Assembly: GCA_014360565.1 (NCBI GenBank) | Contig: JACIXH010000013.1 | Location: 1 to 45,456 of the forward strand | Direction: 5' to 3' | Origin: Nocardia sp. | GTDB lineage: Bacteria; Actinomycetota; Actinomycetes; Mycobacteriales; Mycobacteriaceae | Length of the DNA stretch: 45,456 bases | Part shown: positions 1-8,047 of the stretch, in pieces | How positions within the stretch are numbered: the first letter of the stretch is position 1 | Layout: every line of letters starts with the position of its first letter | Program-made: the position numbers and the translations under genes | Notes under the pieces: model-generated | Databases searched by the model: none | Seen by the model: the letters and a program-made list of their open reading frames with translations, nothing else | What the model was told of the DNA's origin: nothing

Positions 1-1
1 G

Positions 2-1033
2 GCCCTCACCAAGGGCGGCGCCGAGACGATCACGTTCGACAACGCCATCATCGCCACCGGCACCACCACCAAGCTGCTGCCGGGCACCCAGCTCTCCGAG
101 AACGTGGTCACCTACGAGGAGCAGATCCTCACCCGTGACCTACCCGGCTCGATCCTGATCGTCGGCGCGGGCGCGATCGGCATGGAGTTCGCCTACGTCC
201 TCAAGAACTACGGCGTCGACGTGCGGATCGTGGAGTTCCTCGACCGCGCGCTGCCCAACGAGGACGCCGACGTCTCCAAAGAGATCACCAAGCAGTACAA
301 GAAGCTCGGCATCACCATCACCACCGGTGCGGCCGTGCAGTCGATCGACGACGACGGCTCCAAGGTCACCGTCCAGATCAAGGACAACAAGTCCGGCGCG
401 ATCGAGACCGTGACGGTCGACAAGGTGCTGCAGGCTGTCGGCTTCGCGCCGCGGGTGCAGGGCTACGGCCTGGAGACCACCGGCGTCGCGCTCACCGACC
501 GTGGCGCCATCGAGATCGACGACTACATGCGCACCAATGTGGCCCACATCTACGCGATCGGTGACGTCACCGCCAAGCTGCAGCTCGCCCACGTGGCGGA
601 GGCGCAGGGCGTGGTCGCGGCCGAGACCATCGGCGGCGCCGAGACGATGACCCTGGGCGATTACCGGATGATGCCGCGCGCCACCTTCTGCCAGCCGCAG
701 GTCGCCAGCTTCGGTCTCACCGAGCAGCAGGCGCGCGACGAGGGCTACGACGTGAAGGTCGCGACCTTCCCGTTCCAGGCCAACGGCAAGGCGCACGGCC
801 TCGGCGACCCGACCGGCTTCGTGAAGCTGATCGCCGACGGCACGCACGGCGAACTCATCGGCGGCCACCTGATCGGCCCCGATGTGTCCGAGCTGCTCCC
901 GGAGCTCACCCTCGCCCAGAAGTGGGACCTCACCGTCAACGAGATGGCCCGCAACGTGCACACGCACCCGACGCTGAGCGAGGCTGTCCAGGAAGCGATC
1001 CACGGCCTCGCGGGGCACATGATCAACTTCTGA
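2..1033 (+). CDS. lpdA: Dihydrolipoamide dehydrogenase (E3), 3' part; 5' end outside window
   Basis: Flavoprotein disulfide reductase that reoxidises lipoamide on 2-oxoacid dehydrogenase complexes, using FAD and NAD+. The frame is open from base 2, so the N-terminal FAD-binding and CxxxxC redox region is missing only because the window starts late. Visible are the ATG motif that follows the redox region (IIATGTTT), the NAD-binding Rossmann motif ([13 protein letters not shown]), the second FAD motif (HIYAIGDVT) and the C-terminal dimerisation domain with the catalytic His-Glu pair ([13 protein letters not shown]). In M. tuberculosis lpdC (Rv0462) lies a few genes from ramB and icl1. Both partners are in this window, which supports assignment to the LpdC type. 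A strong terminator follows directly. Identification is firm; only the paralogue name is open. Confidence 0.95.
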   Translation, partial: ALTKGGAETITFDNAIIATGTTTKLLPGTQLSENVVTYEEQILTRDLPGSILIVGAGAIGMEFAYVLKNYGVDVRIVEFLDRALPNEDADVSKEITKQYKKLGITITTGAAVQSIDDDGSKVTVQIKDNKSGAIETVTVDKVLQAVGFAPRVQGYGLETTGVALTDRGAIEIDDYMRTNVAHIYAIGDVTAKLQLAHVAEAQGVVAAETIGGAETMTLGDYRMMPRATFCQPQVASFGLTEQQARDEGYDVKVATFPFQANGKAHGLGDPTGFVKLIADGTHGELIGGHLIGPDVSELLPELTLAQKWDLTVNEMARNVHTHPTLSEAVQEAIHGLAGHMINF

Positions 1034-1042
1034 CAGCACCGT

Positions 1043-1078
1043 AAAAGGCCGGGCACGCGATGGCGTGCCCGGCCTTTT
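1043..1078 (+). terminator. Rho-independent terminator after lpdA
   Basis: A perfect 16-bp stem (1043-1058 pairing with 1063-1078) closes a GATG loop. The left arm starts with four A and the right arm ends with four T. It begins 10 bases after the lpdA stop codon. The symmetrical A/T ends could allow it to act in both directions. Confidence 0.9.
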
Positions 1079-1327
1079 GGTTTCTATTCGGTATTTTTCC
1101 GGGCGTTGATTTGGTGAAACCGCACCCATAAACGATGATCTCTGTAGCTCTTTCAGCTCTTTCGTTCGCTTGCTAGTCGCAACACCTGATCTCGCGAGTA
1201 CATGGGTAACTCGCCGGGCACGCCCACAAGCTGACTCCATCGTGACCGCCAGCCCGGCACCGCGCCGTCGTCGTACCTACGACCGGCACTTGGCGCGGAG
1301 AGGCGGACAGAGAGGGTACGAAACTCG
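1079..1327. other. Intergenic region before the L,D-transpeptidase gene
   Basis: No gene seen. It starts with an AT-richer stretch after the lpdA terminator and contains a 9-bp unit AGCTCTTTC repeated exactly in tandem (1146-1154 and 1155-1163). It must hold the promoter of the downstream transpeptidase gene, but no convincing -10/-35 pair could be picked out. Confidence 0.4.
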
Positions 1328-1822
1328 ATGAGCATTTTCGGTTGGACAGCACGATTCGCCGCGGTTGCCGCGGTCGCCGTGGCCGGCCTCGGCACGGTGA
1401 CACCGGCTGTGGCTGAACCTCTTTTCCCAGGTGGGCCGGATGTTCCCGGTGTCCCCGCCATCGTTCCCACCGCATCACCGTGTCCTGTCGTCGAAGCCAG
1501 GGCGTGCATGCGGCTGTCGACGAACGAGGCGTGGCTGGTCGACAACGGCCGGGTGATCTTCGGGCCGACGCCGATCTCGCACGGCATGAACGGGTACGAA
1601 ACGCCACCCGCGGTGACCAGGATTTCCTTCAAGCGGGAATTCCACTGGAGCACCATGCACAATGCGCCGATGCGCTGGGCCACCTTCTTCAACGGCGACA
1701 TGGCCTTTCACGTGGGTCCGGTCGATTCGAAGTCGCACGGCTGTGTGCGAATGACCGAAGACGGCGCCCACCGTTTCTTCGACTATCTGAATCCGGGCGA
1801 TATCACCCAGGTGATCGTGTAG
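1328..1822 (+). CDS. Secreted L,D-transpeptidase (YkuD domain)
   Basis: Probable peptidoglycan cross-linking enzyme making 3-3 links (or a related YkuD-fold protein) outside the membrane. The 164-residue product has an N-terminal signal peptide (hydrophobic segment at about 8-28, ending AVA-E). A YkuD catalytic domain follows from about residue 60. The signature H-(x)n-S-H-G-C-V-R-M is complete: His128, then SHGCVRM with His137 and nucleophile Cys139. It is short compared with LdtMt1/LdtMt2-like enzymes because it lacks the Ig-like domains. Start ATG 1328 has a weak purine-rich AGAGGG about 11 bases upstream. Monocistronic between the lpdA terminator and the deacetylase. Confidence 0.88.
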   Translation: MSIFGWTARFAAVAAVAVAGLGTVTPAVAEPLFPGGPDVPGVPAIVPTASPCPVVEARACMRLSTNEAWLVDNGRVIFGPTPISHGMNGYETPPAVTRISFKREFHWSTMHNAPMRWATFFNGDMAFHVGPVDSKSHGCVRMTEDGAHRFFDYLNPGDITQVIV

Positions 1823-1914
1823 GCGACCACCGGCGGCCGCCATCGCCGACCGGCCCTTCGCTGTAGTCTGGCCCGAAGACTCGGGAGGCAGAACTGCGTA
1901 GGTGGCTGGTCGGC

Positions 1915-2589
1915 GTGGCTGTCGGCATCGTGGTGGTGCTCGCGGTGGCCGCCGGTTTGTACGTAGCGATGAATTCGCGGACTTATCAGGTGGCGGGCAG
2001 GCTCGTCGATCGGGTCGCGACCGACGAGAAGCTGGTCGCGCTGACCTTCGACGACGGCCCCACCGCGCGAACTCCGGAAGTATTGCGGACGCTGGCGCAG
2101 TTGCAGGTGCCCGCGACCTTCTACCTGGTCGGCGAGGATCTGGCCGCGCATCCCGAATACGGTGCGGCGATCGCCGCCGCCGGCCACGAGATCGGCAACC
2201 ACACCTACACCCACCGTCGCATGGTGCTGGTTTCCGGTGACGCCGTGCGCGATGAGGTCGAACGAACCGACACCGAGATCCGTCGCACCGGATATCAGGG
2301 GCCCATCACCTTTCGACCCCCCTACGGCAAGAAGCTGTGGGCACTGCCGCGCTATCTGGCCGACCACGATCGCACGACGGTGACCTGGGATGTCGAGTCG
2401 GATTCCGCGGGCGGCGCATCACGCGAAGCCGTCGTCGGCGACGCCCTCGCGCAGACCCGACCGGGCTCGATCATCCTGCTCCACGTCATGTACGGCGGCG
2501 ATTCCTTGGCCGCGGTGCCCGAGATCGTCAACGGGTTGCGGACGCAAGGCTACCGATTCGTCACTGTCTCGGAGCTTCTGGCGCGTTGA
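1915..2589 (+). CDS. Polysaccharide deacetylase, NodB-type, membrane-anchored
   Basis: Metal-dependent carbohydrate esterase 4 family enzyme, likely acting on peptidoglycan or another cell-wall N-acetyl sugar outside the membrane. An N-terminal hydrophobic anchor (residues 3-19) is followed by the NodB domain: motif 1 TFDDGP (Asp46, Asp47), motif 2 H-x-x-x-H (His96, His100), motif 3 RPPYG (134-138) and a C-terminal ILLH. GTG 1915 is the first standard start, but it has no ribosome site. A GGGAGG at 1883-1888 sits five bases before an in-frame CTG at 1894. That start would add a positively charged MRRWLVG head typical of a membrane anchor, so translation may begin at 1894. The 3' end overlaps the convergent HxlR gene by about 29 bases. 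Confidence 0.85.
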   Translation: MAVGIVVVLAVAAGLYVAMNSRTYQVAGRLVDRVATDEKLVALTFDDGPTARTPEVLRTLAQLQVPATFYLVGEDLAAHPEYGAAIAAAGHEIGNHTYTHRRMVLVSGDAVRDEVERTDTEIRRTGYQGPITFRPPYGKKLWALPRYLADHDRTTVTWDVESDSAGGASREAVVGDALAQTRPGSIILLHVMYGGDSLAAVPEIVNGLRTQGYRFVTVSELLAR

Positions 2590-2995
2590 GCTGATTCCGG
2601 ACGCCTTCGGCGCGGTGGTAGTTCTCCTGCGCGGCACGGACGGTGTCCATATTGGATTCCAGGACCACCACCAGTGATCGCAGCTGGCTCGCCACCTCCT
2701 CGCCCAGTTTTGTGAGGGTGTATTCGACGCGGGGCGGGATCGCTTCGAGCACCTCGCGATGAACCATGCCGTCGCGTTCGAGTGCCTGCAGCGTTTGCGA
2801 GAGCATGCGCTCGCTCACGCCGTCGACCCGCCGGCGCAGCGCGCTGAAGCGGACGGGGCCGTCGAGCAGCGCCACCAGGGCCAGTACGCCCCACCGCCCG
2901 GCGATGTTCTGCAGGACGGGGCGGGAAGCGCAATTGCGCGCGAAGACGTCGGCTTCCAGCGTGGGGTCGTGATCGGCGGGGGGCGTCGCGGACAT
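2561..2995 (-). CDS. HxlR-family winged-helix transcriptional regulator
   Basis: DNA-binding repressor or activator of the HxlR/DUF24 family, 144 residues. Several members sense quinones, aldehydes or oxidants through the conserved N-terminal cysteine, here Cys22. The winged helix covers about residues 24-110, with the family pattern C-x-V-L-x-x-I-x-G-R-W, R-F-S-x-L-R-R-x-V, S-E-R-M-L-S-x-T-L and a PPRVEYTLT wing. It is divergent from an NmrA/QorB-like reductase over an 85-bp gap with a palindrome, the usual arrangement in which the regulator controls the neighbouring redox gene. The gene runs into the 3' end of the convergent deacetylase. Confidence 0.9.
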   Translation of the reverse strand: MSATPPADHDPTLEADVFARNCASRPVLQNIAGRWGVLALVALLDGPVRFSALRRRVDGVSERMLSQTLQALERDGMVHREVLEAIPPRVEYTLTKLGEEVASQLRSLVVVLESNMDTVRAAQENYHRAEGVRNQLNAPEAPRQ

Positions 2996-3045
2996 GAGTT
3001 CATCGTACCGACTTGACGCAAGTGCCCAACGGAGGCATAGTGCTT

Positions 3046-3058
3046 ACTAATAGTTAGT
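3046..3058. promoter_or_regulatory. Candidate HxlR operator
   Basis: ACTAA-TAG-TTAGT, a perfect 5-bp inverted repeat around a 3-bp centre. It lies between the divergent HxlR gene and the QorB-like gene, 22 bases before the latter's ATG. It also sits inside a 17-bp-spaced direct repeat of TAGTGC. The composition resembles the TACTA-type operators of characterised HxlR/YodB regulators. Inference only. Confidence 0.4.
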
Positions 3059-3080
3059 GCATGTACTTCAGGAGGCAGCA

Positions 3081-3938
3081 ATGACCGTGGCAGTGACAGC
3101 AGCAAGCGGAAAGCTCGGCCGATTGGTGGTGCAGGCTCTGCTCGACGCAGGGCAGCGGCCGGTCGCGATCGTGCGCGATCCGGAAAAGGTCGCCGATCTG
3201 GCAGCGCGCGGCGCCGACGTCCGCCGGGCTTCCTACGATGATCCGGCGGCTCTCGATGCCGCACTGGTCGGCGTCGACCGTGTACTGCTGATCTCGGGCA
3301 ATGAGTTCGGTCAGCGAGTTGCCCAGCACACCAACGTAATTCGGGCCGCCGAGCGGGCCGGTGTCGAGCTGCTCGCCTATACCAGCATCCCGCGCGCCGA
3401 GGGCAATCCGATGGTGCTGGCCGCCGAGCATCGCGGCACCGAAGAGGTGCTGGCGACCGCCTCCGTGCCCACGGTCCTGCTCCGCAACAGCTGGTACTGG
3501 GAGAACTACGGGGGCGCCGCCGCCGGCGCGGCGCAACAGGGCGTGCTCCACGGCGCGATGGCGGACGGCCGGGTCTCAGGCGCCGCACAGGCCGACTACG
3601 CCGAGGCCGCCGCCCGCGTGCTGACCAGCAGTGGACACGAGGGTCGCGTCTACGAACTGGGCGGGGACGACGCGTTGACCGGCGCGGATCTGGCCGCCGC
3701 TGTCGGCGAGGCGACGGGCTCCACGGTGCGCTACCAAAACCTTTCCCAGGACGACTATGCGGCAGCCCTGCGCGGGGCGGGCCTCGATGAGCAGACCGCC
3801 GCGGTTCTGGCCGACGCCGACGCCCGCATCGGCGACGGCTGGCTCGAGGTGACCACCGGCGATCTCAGCAAGCTGCTCGGCCGCCCCGCGACACCTGCCG
3901 CCACGGTCTTCGCGCAGACCGGCCTCGCCGGGGCTTAG
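3081..3938 (+). CDS. NmrA-family NAD(P)-binding protein, quinone reductase QorB-like
   Basis: Atypical short-chain reductase of the NmrA/QorB type, probably an NADPH:quinone oxidoreductase in the cytoplasm. Start chosen at ATG 3081 because AGGAGG (3070-3075) lies five bases upstream; the longer frame from 3057 has no such site. The protein (285 residues) opens with a variant dinucleotide-binding loop (TAASGKLG), then shows the family patterns AIVRDPEKVADLAARGADVRRASYDD in blocks, YTSIPRAEGNP and RNSWYWENY. Its partner is the divergent HxlR regulator; such pairs usually respond to quinone or electrophile stress. Confidence 0.85.
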   Translation: MTVAVTAASGKLGRLVVQALLDAGQRPVAIVRDPEKVADLAARGADVRRASYDDPAALDAALVGVDRVLLISGNEFGQRVAQHTNVIRAAERAGVELLAYTSIPRAEGNPMVLAAEHRGTEEVLATASVPTVLLRNSWYWENYGGAAAGAAQQGVLHGAMADGRVSGAAQADYAEAAARVLTSSGHEGRVYELGGDDALTGADLAAAVGEATGSTVRYQNLSQDDYAAALRGAGLDEQTAAVLADADARIGDGWLEVTTGDLSKLLGRPATPAATVFAQTGLAGA

Positions 3939-4036
3939 TCGCGGGCCGGTGGTGAGCATCCGCCGCGGTGCCGGGGAAGTTGTGCTCGCGACGGCACGAC
4001 CGCGCCGTAATCGCGGGGTGGCGGTACGGTCGGGTC

Positions 4037-4420
4037 GTGGCTGATCAACTTCCCCGTCGACGTGCGCACTCCTGGTTGAGTGGACTGCTGTTCGTCATGG
4101 GCACCCTGCACTTCGTCGCGCCGAAGCCGTTCGACAAGATCGTGCCGCCGCAGCTGCCCGGCAATCCCCGGACGTACACCTACGCGTCCGGGGTTGCCGA
4201 GCTCGGTGTCGCCGCCGCGCTGGCGGTACCGCGGACCCGACGGTTCGGCGGCTGGCTGGCGGCGGCGCTGTTCGTCGGCGTCTTCCCGGCCAATGTCCAG
4301 ATGACCGTGGACGTGGTCGGTAATCCCAAGGCGTCCAAGGTCTTCAAGGCCGGGGTGCTGGCGCGGCTGCCGTTGCAGATCCCGATGATCGTGGCCGCGC
4401 TGCGGATCGCGCGCCGCTGA
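4037..4420 (+). CDS. DoxX/MauE-like integral membrane protein
   Basis: Small membrane protein of 127 residues with four predicted hydrophobic segments and the family-like features LFVMGTLHFVAPKPFDKIVPP and F-P-A-N-V-Q-M near segment three. Function is not established for this subgroup. GTG 4037 is the likely start since the upstream frame from 3968 encodes an arginine-rich stretch unlike a membrane N-terminus. The coding 3' end abuts the convergent VOC gene, whose last base is 4421. Confidence 0.75.
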   Translation: MADQLPRRRAHSWLSGLLFVMGTLHFVAPKPFDKIVPPQLPGNPRTYTYASGVAELGVAAALAVPRTRRFGGWLAAALFVGVFPANVQMTVDVVGNPKASKVFKAGVLARLPLQIPMIVAALRIARR

Positions 4421-4798
4421 TCACACCCACTGGACGAGCTGGATGACAATCCCGTTGGGGTCGGTCATCTGGAAGTAGCGCTCGCCCCATTCCTCGGTTT
4501 CGATGGGCGTCTCGATCGGGACGCCCTCGGTACGCAATCGGTCGTACTCGCTGTCGATGTCGTCGACCACGAAGACGACGAGCAGCCCGTCGCCCGCGTT
4601 GCCCGCGATCCGGGCGGGCTTGAACGAGCCGAGACCGGTGCGCAGGTAGATGACGTCCATGCCCGCGTCGGCCCTGGTGACGTTGACGAAGCCGTCGGCC
4701 GCCATCTTCTCGGTGAAGCCGAGATGGTCGATCAGGAACTCGGCCGAGGCCCGCGGGTCGGCGACATTGAGCGAGACGGCGGAGGCGGTGATCTGCAA
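4421..4798 (-). CDS. VOC-family protein (glyoxalase/bleomycin-resistance fold)
   Basis: Single-domain vicinal oxygen chelate protein. Start chosen at TTG 4798, which has GAGGAG six bases upstream and gives the typical opening QITASAVSLNVADP (125 residues). An ATG at 4873 in the same frame would add 25 residues of unlikely sequence. Features: beta strand SAVSLNV, LGFTEKM, VFVVDDIDSEYDRLR and the closing YFQMTDPNGIVIQLVQW, where the terminal part carries the usual metal-ligand region. Substrate unknown. It follows the AhpD-like gene on the same strand, with a palindrome-rich gap between them. Confidence 0.85.
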   Translation of the reverse strand: MQITASAVSLNVADPRASAEFLIDHLGFTEKMAADGFVNVTRADAGMDVIYLRTGLGSFKPARIAGNAGDGLLVVFVVDDIDSEYDRLRTEGVPIETPIETEEWGERYFQMTDPNGIVIQLVQWV

Positions 4799-4825
4799 AG
4801 GGTGCTCCTCGGTGTCGATGAACTC

Positions 4826-4838
4826 CGTACGTTGTACG
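4826..4838. promoter_or_regulatory. Palindrome CGTAC-GTT-GTACG, candidate operator
   Basis: Perfect 5-bp inverted repeat just upstream of the TTG start of the VOC gene. The shape GTAC-N3-GTAC is typical of TetR-type operators. No cognate regulator is adjacent. Confidence 0.3.
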
Positions 4839-4872
4839 CCTTTACTGTGGGAGATCACGCCCCGCGCCGCCA

Positions 4873-4888
4873 TATGACCTAGGTCACA
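4873..4888. promoter_or_regulatory. CRP/GlxR-like site
   Basis: TATGA-CCTAGG-TCACA matches the Crp consensus TGTGA-N6-TCACA except at one base. It contains a perfect 12-bp palindrome (4875-4886). It lies between the AhpD-like stop and the VOC start on the minus strand, so it could control the VOC gene. Confidence 0.35.
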
Positions 4889-4890
4889 CG

Positions 4891-5463
4891 TCAGAATGTG
4901 TCGCGCTCGATTCGCAAGGTCGTGATGGTCGACGCCAGACCCTCGTACTGATTGACCAGCAGGACGATCTCGATCAGCACCCGCTCGTCGTAGTGCTCGG
5001 CCAGCCCGGCCCACGCAGCGTCGTCCATGTCGCGGCTGGTCACCAGCTGATCGACGGCATTCAGCAGCGCTCGCTGACGCGGTGTCCACCCCTCGGCCGC
5101 CGGCCCCGCGGCGACCCGCTCGATCTCGACGGCCGACAGCCCGGCCTTGCGCCCCAGCCGGCGATGATGGTCGGCCTCGTAGTCACATGCGCGCAGCTGT
5201 GCGACGCGCAGGATCACCAATTCGGCCTCGGCACGCGGCAACCTTCCCCCCGGCATGAGCTTGCCGGAGAAATGCAGCCAGCCGCGAAAGAGGCCGCCGG
5301 TGCGACCGAGGGTGCTGAACAGATGCGCGTCCTCGGTGCCCGAAGCGCGGGAAAGTACCTGCCAGACAACCCAGTTGATCGGTCCGAGTTCACCGAACCG
5401 TCCCGGCGAAACGCGTGGTAGTGGCGCTGAATCCATCTCTGGTCCACCTGTCTGTTCGAACAT
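4891..5463 (-). CDS. Carboxymuconolactone decarboxylase / AhpD-like protein
   Basis: Alpha-helical AhpD-like fold, 190 residues. The central region (LPRAEAELVILRVAQLRACDYEADHHRRLGRKAGLS, in blocks) resembles the AhpD signature E-x(n)-C-x-x-C-x-x-x-H, but only one cysteine is present, so a classic CxxC peroxidase mechanism is not supported. Start could be ATG 5463 or ATG 5435; the latter has AGGTGG seven bases upstream and is favoured, giving 181 residues. A protein of this family also lies beside ramB in M. tuberculosis (Rv0464c), so the gene may be part of the conserved lpdC-ramB neighbourhood. Function otherwise unknown. Confidence 0.8.
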   Translation of the reverse strand: MFEQTGGPEMDSAPLPRVSPGRFGELGPINWVVWQVLSRASGTEDAHLFSTLGRTGGLFRGWLHFSGKLMPGGRLPRAEAELVILRVAQLRACDYEADHHRRLGRKAGLSAVEIERVAAGPAAEGWTPRQRALLNAVDQLVTSRDMDDAAWAGLAEHYDERVLIEIVLLVNQYEGLASTITTLRIERDTF

Positions 5464-5650
5464 CGTCGGCCAGGATCGCAGCGTACTCGCCGGTACAGCC
5501 GCGGTGGGCCGCCGCGAGGGCCCATCGCGCGTTTCTGCCGATTTTCTTTGGTTTCCAGTGGTTTTCGGAACAATTGCGCGTCATGATCGGTGGGCACCGC
5601 AGCGCGCAGCGGCGGGGTGAAGTCGCAGCACTGGTAGGGGAACATCGCAC

Positions 5651-6532
5651 ATGCTGGTTCGGATCAGACCGGGTGCCGAGCTCACCGGCGCCGAGCGCGA
5701 GCTCGTGGATTGCCTGCGCGCCTATCCGAGTACGGGGCTCGCGCTGATCGACTGCCGGGTGGGCGACCGGCGGCTCGGCGCGGTGATCGTGACGCCGCGC
5801 GGGATCGCCGTCATCGAGGTCAAAGGCTTCCGGCGACGGCAGAGCGGGCTGCTCACCGCCACCGCCGACGGTGCGTGGATGATCAGCGACAGCCCGCTGG
5901 ACCTGGATGCCGAACCGTCGAGCGGCCTCACCGACCGGGTCGAACACGGGGTGCACGCGGTGCGCGTCGCCCTGGAGCAGGCGTTGCAGGACAGCAGACA
6001 TGTCTGCGGTGCGGTGGTGCTCGTGCCGTATCGGGGCGTGGTCGTCCGGCCCGCGCGCACCACGCTGCGGCCGGGCCTCGATGTTCTGGTGGCCAACACC
6101 GTCGACGCACATGAGCTGCGGGTGTACATCGAAGGGTTCTCGGCGGGACCACGCGAATGGACGATCGATCGCGTGCTCAACACCTGCACGATGCTCGCAG
6201 TGGCCGAGGTGCCATCACGCGCCGAGCTGGCCGAGGAGGGTTTCGCGAGCAATCGGCCCGCACCGACGCCGGTGGCGCCCCAGGTGCGCAAGTTCAGCGA
6301 GCCCGCCCCGCCGCCTGATCCGTCCCGCCGCGGAAAACTCGCGGGCATCGCGCTGTTCGCCGCGGCCCTGCTCGGCCTGCTCGTCGTCTTCGTCGTGGTC
6401 GGCGTGGCGCTGTGGCAGGACTCGCCGAATCCGCGCCCGATGTCGGACACCTCGCAGACCTCGACGACGCGTGCGCCCACATCGGTGACTCCGCGCAAGA
6501 CCGAGTGCTGGCCTTTCCAGCGGGACTGCTGA
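5651..6532 (+). CDS. NERD-domain protein with a single C-terminal membrane segment
   Basis: 293 residues. The N-terminal half is a nuclease-related (NERD) domain: IDCRVGDRRLGAVIVTPRGIAVIEVKGF (given in blocks) contains the restriction-fold core D/E-x-K (Glu56-Val-Lys58) seen in NERD proteins. A linker of about 40 residues rich in Pro/Arg leads to one transmembrane helix (about 230-255) and a short Ser/Thr-rich tail ending in two cysteines. Topology suggests the NERD domain is cytoplasmic and the tail outside. NERD proteins are presumed DNA-processing enzymes, but few have a proven role. Converges on urtE, with only 14 bases between the two stops. Confidence 0.75.
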   Translation: MLVRIRPGAELTGAERELVDCLRAYPSTGLALIDCRVGDRRLGAVIVTPRGIAVIEVKGFRRRQSGLLTATADGAWMISDSPLDLDAEPSSGLTDRVEHGVHAVRVALEQALQDSRHVCGAVVLVPYRGVVVRPARTTLRPGLDVLVANTVDAHELRVYIEGFSAGPREWTIDRVLNTCTMLAVAEVPSRAELAEEGFASNRPAPTPVAPQVRKFSEPAPPPDPSRRGKLAGIALFAAALLGLLVVFVVVGVALWQDSPNPRPMSDTSQTSTTRAPTSVTPRKTECWPFQRDC

Positions 6533-6546
6533 CCGACCAGGCCGGC

Positions 6547-7239
6547 TCAGATCGCCATCGCCGCGCGGACCGCGGTTTCCGCGCCTGCCCCGCCTGCTCC
6601 GGTCGAGCCGAGATGCCCCGAGTGCACCACGTAGTACTGCTGTGCCGCCTGCAGCGCGAACCCGATGTGCTGCTCCACCAGCAGCACGCTCAAACCACCG
6701 CGCTGGGTCAATTCGATGATGGTGCGCTCGATTTCGGCGACCACCGAGGGCTGGATGCCCTCGGTCGGCTCGTCGAGGATGAGCAGCTTCGGCTCGGTGA
6801 TCAGTGCCCGCGCGATGGCCAGCTGCTGACGTTGCCCGCCCGAGAGCAGACCCGCTTTGCGGGTCAGCAGCGCGCGCAGGGCGGGGAACAGGTCGAGGGA
6901 TTCGTCGATCAGCGCCTTGCCACGTTTGCGCCCGTCCGCGACGACCTGCAGGTTCTCCGCGGTGGTCAGCTGCGGGAAGCTCTGCTGGCCCTGCGGCACG
7001 TAGCCGATTCCGCGTTTGACCCGCTGCGAGGCAGACAGTTGGGTGATCTTCTCGCCGTCGAAGGTGATGGTTCCCGACTTGGTGGGCAGCAGGCCGACGG
7101 CGGTGCGCAGCAAGGTGGTCTTGCCCGCGCCGTTGTGGCCCATGACGGCGACCACGCTGTCATCGGGCACGGTGAGGCTGACTCCGTGAACGACCTCTGT
7201 GCGCCCGTACCCGGAACGGATCTCGTGTAGTTCAAGCAT
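6547..7239 (-). CDS. urtE: Urea ABC transporter ATP-binding subunit UrtE
   Basis: LivF-type ATPase of the high-affinity urea importer, working at the inner face of the membrane with UrtD, B and C. Visible motifs are Walker A GHNGAGKTT, Q-loop region GYVPQGQQSFPQLT, ABC signature LLSGGQRQQLAIARAL and Walker B LLILDEPTEGIQPS with the EGIQPS D-loop typical of UrtE. 230 residues, usual length. It is the last gene of the urtABCDE operon and overlaps the 3' end of urtD by eight bases. Confidence 0.95.
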   Translation of the reverse strand: MLELHEIRSGYGRTEVVHGVSLTVPDDSVVAVMGHNGAGKTTLLRTAVGLLPTKSGTITFDGEKITQLSASQRVKRGIGYVPQGQQSFPQLTTAENLQVVADGRKRGKALIDESLDLFPALRALLTRKAGLLSGGQRQQLAIARALITEPKLLILDEPTEGIQPSVVAEIERTIIELTQRGGLSVLLVEQHIGFALQAAQQYYVVHSGHLGSTGAGGAGAETAVRAAMAI

Positions 7240-8047
7240 CGGCCGGCTCCTTCCGTGTCGCGAGCTCTGTCGTCGCCGAATTCGCGGTGCCCAGATAGAC
7301 CTCCTGCACCTTCGGATCGGCCTGCACCTGTTCGACGCTGCCTTCGCTGAGCACCGTGCCGCCCGCGAGCACGGTGACCGAGGTGGCGAACGAGCGCATG
7401 AAGTCCATGTCGTGTTCGACGACGATCACCACCCGGTCACCGCCGATGCGGCGCAACAGTTTTCCGGTTTCCTCGCGTTCCTCGCCGCTCATGCCCGCGA
7501 CGGGCTCGTCGAGCAACAGCACCGACGCGTTCTGCACGAGCAGCATGCCGATCTCGAGCCACTGTTTCTGACCGTGTGCCAGTACCCCGGCGGGGCGGTC
7601 GCGCAGCGCGGTGAGACCCGTTGTCTCCAGAGCTTCTTCGATACGCGGCAGGATCGAGGTGCGACGGCGCAGCAATGTCAGTGCCGAACGGCCCGCTCCC
7701 GCAGCGATATCCAGGTTCTGCAAGACGGTGAGCTGCTCGAACACGCTGGCGGTCTGGAAGGTCCGCCCGACGCCGAGGCGCGCGATCTGATGCACTTTCT
7801 TGCCGAGCAGCTCGGTGCCCGACTTCTGGGCCGAACCGGTGGCCGGCACCAGGCCGGTGATGGCGTCGATCAGGGTGGTCTTCCCCGCGCCGTTCGGGCC
7901 GATCAGGAACCGCAGGTCACCCTGCAATACCGTGAGGTCCACCTCGGAGACAGCCTTGAATCCATCGAAACTGACCGAGAGGCCGCGGATTTCGAGATAG
8001 TCGCTGTCCATGCCGGCGTTGCCGCCCGCTTTGGGTTCGTGTGTCAT
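7232..8047 (-). CDS. urtD: Urea ABC transporter ATP-binding subunit UrtD
   Basis: LivG-type ATPase partner of UrtE, 271 residues. Walker A GPNGAGKTT, GRTFQTASVFEQLTV, a degenerate signature LAHGQKQWLEIG and Walker B VLLLDEPVAGMSGEE are visible; the AHGQKQWLEIG form is characteristic of UrtD. Its ATG overlaps the urtC stop by four bases, pointing to translational coupling. Confidence 0.95.
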   Translation of the reverse strand: MTHEPKAGGNAGMDSDYLEIRGLSVSFDGFKAVSEVDLTVLQGDLRFLIGPNGAGKTTLIDAITGLVPATGSAQKSGTELLGKKVHQIARLGVGRTFQTASVFEQLTVLQNLDIAAGAGRSALTLLRRRTSILPRIEEALETTGLTALRDRPAGVLAHGQKQWLEIGMLLVQNASVLLLDEPVAGMSGEEREETGKLLRRIGGDRVVIVVEHDMDFMRSFATSVTVLAGGTVLSEGSVEQVQADPKVQEVYLGTANSATTELATRKEPADA

